DNA from: Planctomycetia bacterium | Lineage (GTDB): Bacteria; Planctomycetota; Planctomycetia; Pirellulales; UBA1268 | Assembly: GCA_009923125.1 (NCBI GenBank) | Contig: RFUD01000088.1 | Span: 1 to 8,269, forward strand | Length of the DNA stretch: 8,269 nt | Reading direction: 5' to 3' | Shown: positions 6,132-8,269 of the stretch, piece after piece | Numbering within the stretch: the stretch's first letter is position 1 | Layout: the number at the start of each line of letters is the position of its first letter | The notes under the pieces: model-generated | What the model was told of the DNA's origin: nothing | Seen by the model: the letters and a program-made list of their open reading frames with translations, nothing else | Databases searched by the model: none | Program-made: the position numbers and the translations under genes

Positions 6132-7022
6132 ATGCCCCGTCCCGTCACGCTGTTCACCGGCCAGTGGGCCGATCTGCCGCTCGAGGATCTGGCTCCCGAG
6201 GAGGTGGGCCGGCGGGCCGACTGCGTGTTCTCCTGCCTGCCGCACTGCGCCAGCGCCGAGATCGTGCCCAAGGTGCTCGCCGCCGGCGCGAAGGTGGTCG
6301 ATTTCAGCGCCGACTACCGGCTCGATGACGCGGCCACCTATCGGGAATGGTACGGGCACGAGCATCCCGACACGGCGCGGCTCGGCACGACGGTGTACGG
6401 CCTGCCGGAACTCTTCCGCCGGCAGATCGCCGGAGCCGACCTCGTCGCCAATCCGGGCTGCTACGCGACCTCCGCCATCCTGCCGCTCGCGCCGCTGATC
6501 AAGAGCGGGCTCTTCGACACCTCCGACATCATCGTCGACTCCAAGAGCGGCGTCAGCGGTGCCGGCCGGCAGCCGAAGCTGACGACGCACTTTCCGGAGT
6601 GCAACGAGAGCATGTCGGCCTACAACGTGGGTCGCCATCGCCACACGCCCGAGATCGAGCAGATCGTCGCCCGGCACGCCGGGCAGCGGCCGGAGGTGAT
6701 CTTCACGCCGCAGTTGGCGCCGATGGACCGCGGCATCCTCTCGACCATCTACGTCCGGCCGAAGCGTCCGGTCAGCGAGGCCGACGTGATGAACATCCTG
6801 CGCGATGCCTACGCCGGCGAGCGGTTCGTCCGCGTGGTGGACCATCTCCCCGCCACGAAGGACACGGTCGACACCAACTTCTGCGACATCACCGCCCGCG
6901 TGGTTCGCGGACGCGTGCTGGTGATCAGCTGCGAGGACAACCTCGTGAAGGGCGCCTCCGGCGCCGCGGTCCAAAACTTCAACTGCCTGTTCGGTCTCCC
7001 CGAAACCATGGGCCTGCTCTGA
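6132..7022 (+). CDS. argC: N-acetyl-gamma-glutamyl-phosphate reductase, missing the NADP-binding N-terminus
   Basis: ArgC reduces N-acetylglutamyl 5-phosphate to N-acetylglutamate semialdehyde with NADPH, in arginine synthesis. The 296 residues clearly match type-1 ArgC from about residue 28 on. These include ADCVFSCLPHCASAE, VDFSADYRL, VYGLPEL, the catalytic Cys110 in VANPGCYATS, DSKSGVSGAGR (136-146), THFPECNE, GRHRHTPEIEQ (167-177, with the acid-base His) and a complete C-terminus to FGLPETMGLL. Usual length is about 340-350 with the catalytic Cys near 148-158. Here about 40 residues are lacking at the front. The G-A-S/T-G-Y-T/G-G glycine loop that binds NADP is absent from the protein and from all frames upstream. 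The start and ribosome site look genuine, so MPRPV may be the true N-terminus joined to TLFTG by an in-frame deletion. Such a protein is probably inactive as a reductase unless the rest is supplied elsewhere. It lies 19 bp before argJ. Confidence 0.85.
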   Translation: MPRPVTLFTGQWADLPLEDLAPEEVGRRADCVFSCLPHCASAEIVPKVLAAGAKVVDFSADYRLDDAATYREWYGHEHPDTARLGTTVYGLPELFRRQIAGADLVANPGCYATSAILPLAPLIKSGLFDTSDIIVDSKSGVSGAGRQPKLTTHFPECNESMSAYNVGRHRHTPEIEQIVARHAGQRPEVIFTPQLAPMDRGILSTIYVRPKRPVSEADVMNILRDAYAGERFVRVVDHLPATKDTVDTNFCDITARVVRGRVLVISCEDNLVKGASGAAVQNFNCLFGLPETMGLL

Positions 7023-7041
7023 ACCCGCCATCACCATCACC

Positions 7042-8265
7042 ATGAGCATCAGCGAAACACCGGTTCGACTCCCGATTCCCCCCCTGCCCAAGGGCTACCG
7101 GGTCGCCGGCCTGCACGCCGGCCTCAAGCGCAACCCCACCCGCGAGGACATCTCGCTGGTGGTGTCGGACATCCCGGCGACGGCCGCCGGCGTCTACACG
7201 ACGAATCTCGTGTTCGCCGCGCCCGTGGCCTTCGATCGTGCCCGTACGCCGGGGAGCGGCTTCCGCGCCATCGCCGTCAACTCGGGCAACGCCAACGCCT
7301 GCACGGGCACGCGGGGTCTGGACGACGCGGCCGCCATGGCGGCTGCGGCGGCCGGCGTGCTGGACGTCCCCGCGGACAGCGTGCTCGTGCTGTCGACGGG
7401 AATCATCGGCGAGTTTCTGCCGCTGGAAAAGATCAGGGCGGGGCTGACGCTCGTCGCCGGCCGCCTGGCCGCTGATGCCGACACGGTCGTGACGGCGGCC
7501 CGCGGCATGATGACGACCGACACGCGGCCCAAGCTCGCCGGCTCGTCGTTCCGGTCGGCCGCCGGTGAGTGCACGCTGTTCGGCATGGCCAAAGGTGCGG
7601 CGATGGTGGGACCGAGAATGGCCACGATGCTCGGCGTCATCCTCACCGACGCGGCTCTGATTCCCGCCGACGCGCAGCGACTGCTCGGGGAAGCCACCGA
7701 AAAGACGTTCAACTGCGTGAGCGTGGACGGGCACACGAGCACCAACGACACGGTCCTGCTTCTCGCCAACGGGGCGGCCGGCGGCCAGGCGCTGCGCGGT
7801 GCGGACCTCGACGCGTTCGCCCAGGCGCTCAATCACGCCTGCGAAGCGCTCGCCCGCGAGATCGCCGATGACGGGGAGGGGGCGACACATGTCCTCCGGG
7901 TCGAGGTGACCGGCGCCGCCGGCCGCGACCAGGCGCGGCAGATCGCCCGTGCGGTCGCCGACAGCCCGCTGGTCAAGACGGCGATCCACGGGGCCGACCC
8001 GAATTGGGGCCGCATCGTCTCGGCGGCCGGATACGCGGGGGTGCCGTTCGATCCCGACCGGCTCGTCCTCCGGCTCAACGGCACGCTGCTCTTCGAGCAC
8101 GGGCAGCCGGTGGCGTTCGACGCCGATGCGGTATCCGCGTCGATCAAGGCTGCCCGCGAGACGCTCATCGAGCTCTCGGTTGGCGCCGGGGCCGGGGAGA
8201 TCCGGTTCTACTCCAGCGACCTGACGGCCGAATACGTCCACCTGAACGCCGACTACCACACCTGA
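7042..8265 (+). CDS. argJ: ArgJ, glutamate N-acetyltransferase / ornithine acetyltransferase
   Basis: ArgJ moves the acetyl group of N-acetylornithine to glutamate, recycling it in arginine synthesis. Some members also make N-acetylglutamate from acetyl-CoA; sequence reading does not settle which type this is. The 407-residue length is normal. Motifs in order: LPKGYRVAGLHAGLK (15-29), VNSGNANACTG (79-89), the STGIIGEFLP block (118-127) that forms the oxyanion hole, GMAKGAAMVGPRMATML (181-197), SVDGHTSTND (227-236), GADPNWGRI (317-325) and the C-terminal YVHLNADYHT. Self-cleavage should occur between Ala194 and Thr195 of MATML, giving alpha and beta chains with Thr195 as nucleophile. All key residues are present. 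The ATG follows argC by 19 bp with no Shine-Dalgarno; the spacer contains CCATCACCATCACCATGA, a short hexamer repeat reaching into the start. The gene ends 4 bases before the window edge. Confidence 0.95.
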   Translation: MSISETPVRLPIPPLPKGYRVAGLHAGLKRNPTREDISLVVSDIPATAAGVYTTNLVFAAPVAFDRARTPGSGFRAIAVNSGNANACTGTRGLDDAAAMAAAAAGVLDVPADSVLVLSTGIIGEFLPLEKIRAGLTLVAGRLAADADTVVTAARGMMTTDTRPKLAGSSFRSAAGECTLFGMAKGAAMVGPRMATMLGVILTDAALIPADAQRLLGEATEKTFNCVSVDGHTSTNDTVLLLANGAAGGQALRGADLDAFAQALNHACEALAREIADDGEGATHVLRVEVTGAAGRDQARQIARAVADSPLVKTAIHGADPNWGRIVSAAGYAGVPFDPDRLVLRLNGTLLFEHGQPVAFDADAVSASIKAARETLIELSVGAGAGEIRFYSSDLTAEYVHLNADYHT

Positions 8266-8269
8266 CAGG

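Noticed and set aside
7027..7044. Hexamer repeat CCATCA before argJ, as a functional tandem repeat
   Set aside because: Only two and a half units, within a 19-bp spacer. Too short to claim as a regulatory or slippage site.
6979..8259. Minus-strand open frame of 426 codons antisense to argJ
   Set aside because: argJ on the plus strand has every conserved motif; the antisense frame is a mirror of its codon bias.

Overview
The window reads as chromosomal DNA from a high-GC bacterium, most likely a planctomycete (Pirellulales-like). I base this on strong GC bias at third codon positions, near absence of Shine-Dalgarno sequences, a PEGA-domain lipoprotein with a proline-rich tail, and a PP2C phosphatase. 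The phylum is an inference; no rRNA or other taxonomic marker is present. No tRNA, rRNA, CRISPR array, transposase or phage gene was seen.

Layout. (1) Positions 3-401 hold the 3' part of an AhpD-type alkylhydroperoxidase (+). (2) Positions 428-763 hold a 336-bp non-coding palindromic repeat (copy A). It lies between the 3' ends of ahpD and an oppositely oriented two-gene unit. (3) Positions 790-3317 (-) hold a PP2C Ser/Thr phosphatase with two membrane segments, followed with an ATGA overlap by an LptF/LptG-family lipopolysaccharide-export permease. (4) A 150-bp divergent intergenic region separates these from a + strand cluster at 3468-5709: PEGA lipoprotein, phenylacetate-CoA-ligase-like AMP-binding enzyme, and a DUF971 (GBBH-like N-terminal, zinc-binding) protein. 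The gaps are 9 and 7 bp, so this is probably one transcript. (5) Positions 5731-6066 hold a second copy (B) of the repeat, also 336 bp and about 90% identical by hand alignment. (6) Positions 6132-8265 hold argC and argJ, two arginine-biosynthesis genes.

How the genes work together. ArgC and ArgJ catalyse two nearby steps: N-acetylglutamyl phosphate to its semialdehyde, and acetyl transfer from N-acetylornithine to glutamate. The phosphatase and LptF/G permease look translationally coupled, which suggests a link between phospho-signalling and outer-membrane assembly. The PEGA, ligase and DUF971 genes form a co-directional cluster without an obvious shared pathway.

Points most worth a second look: (a) ArgC has a good start and ribosome site but lacks about 40 N-terminal residues carrying the NADP-binding glycine loop; (b) the pair of 336-bp full-length inverted-repeat elements, one beside this argC and one beside a slightly short ahpD, has the look of a non-autonomous mobile element or structured RNA family; (c) the end of copy B may supply the -35 half of the argC promoter.
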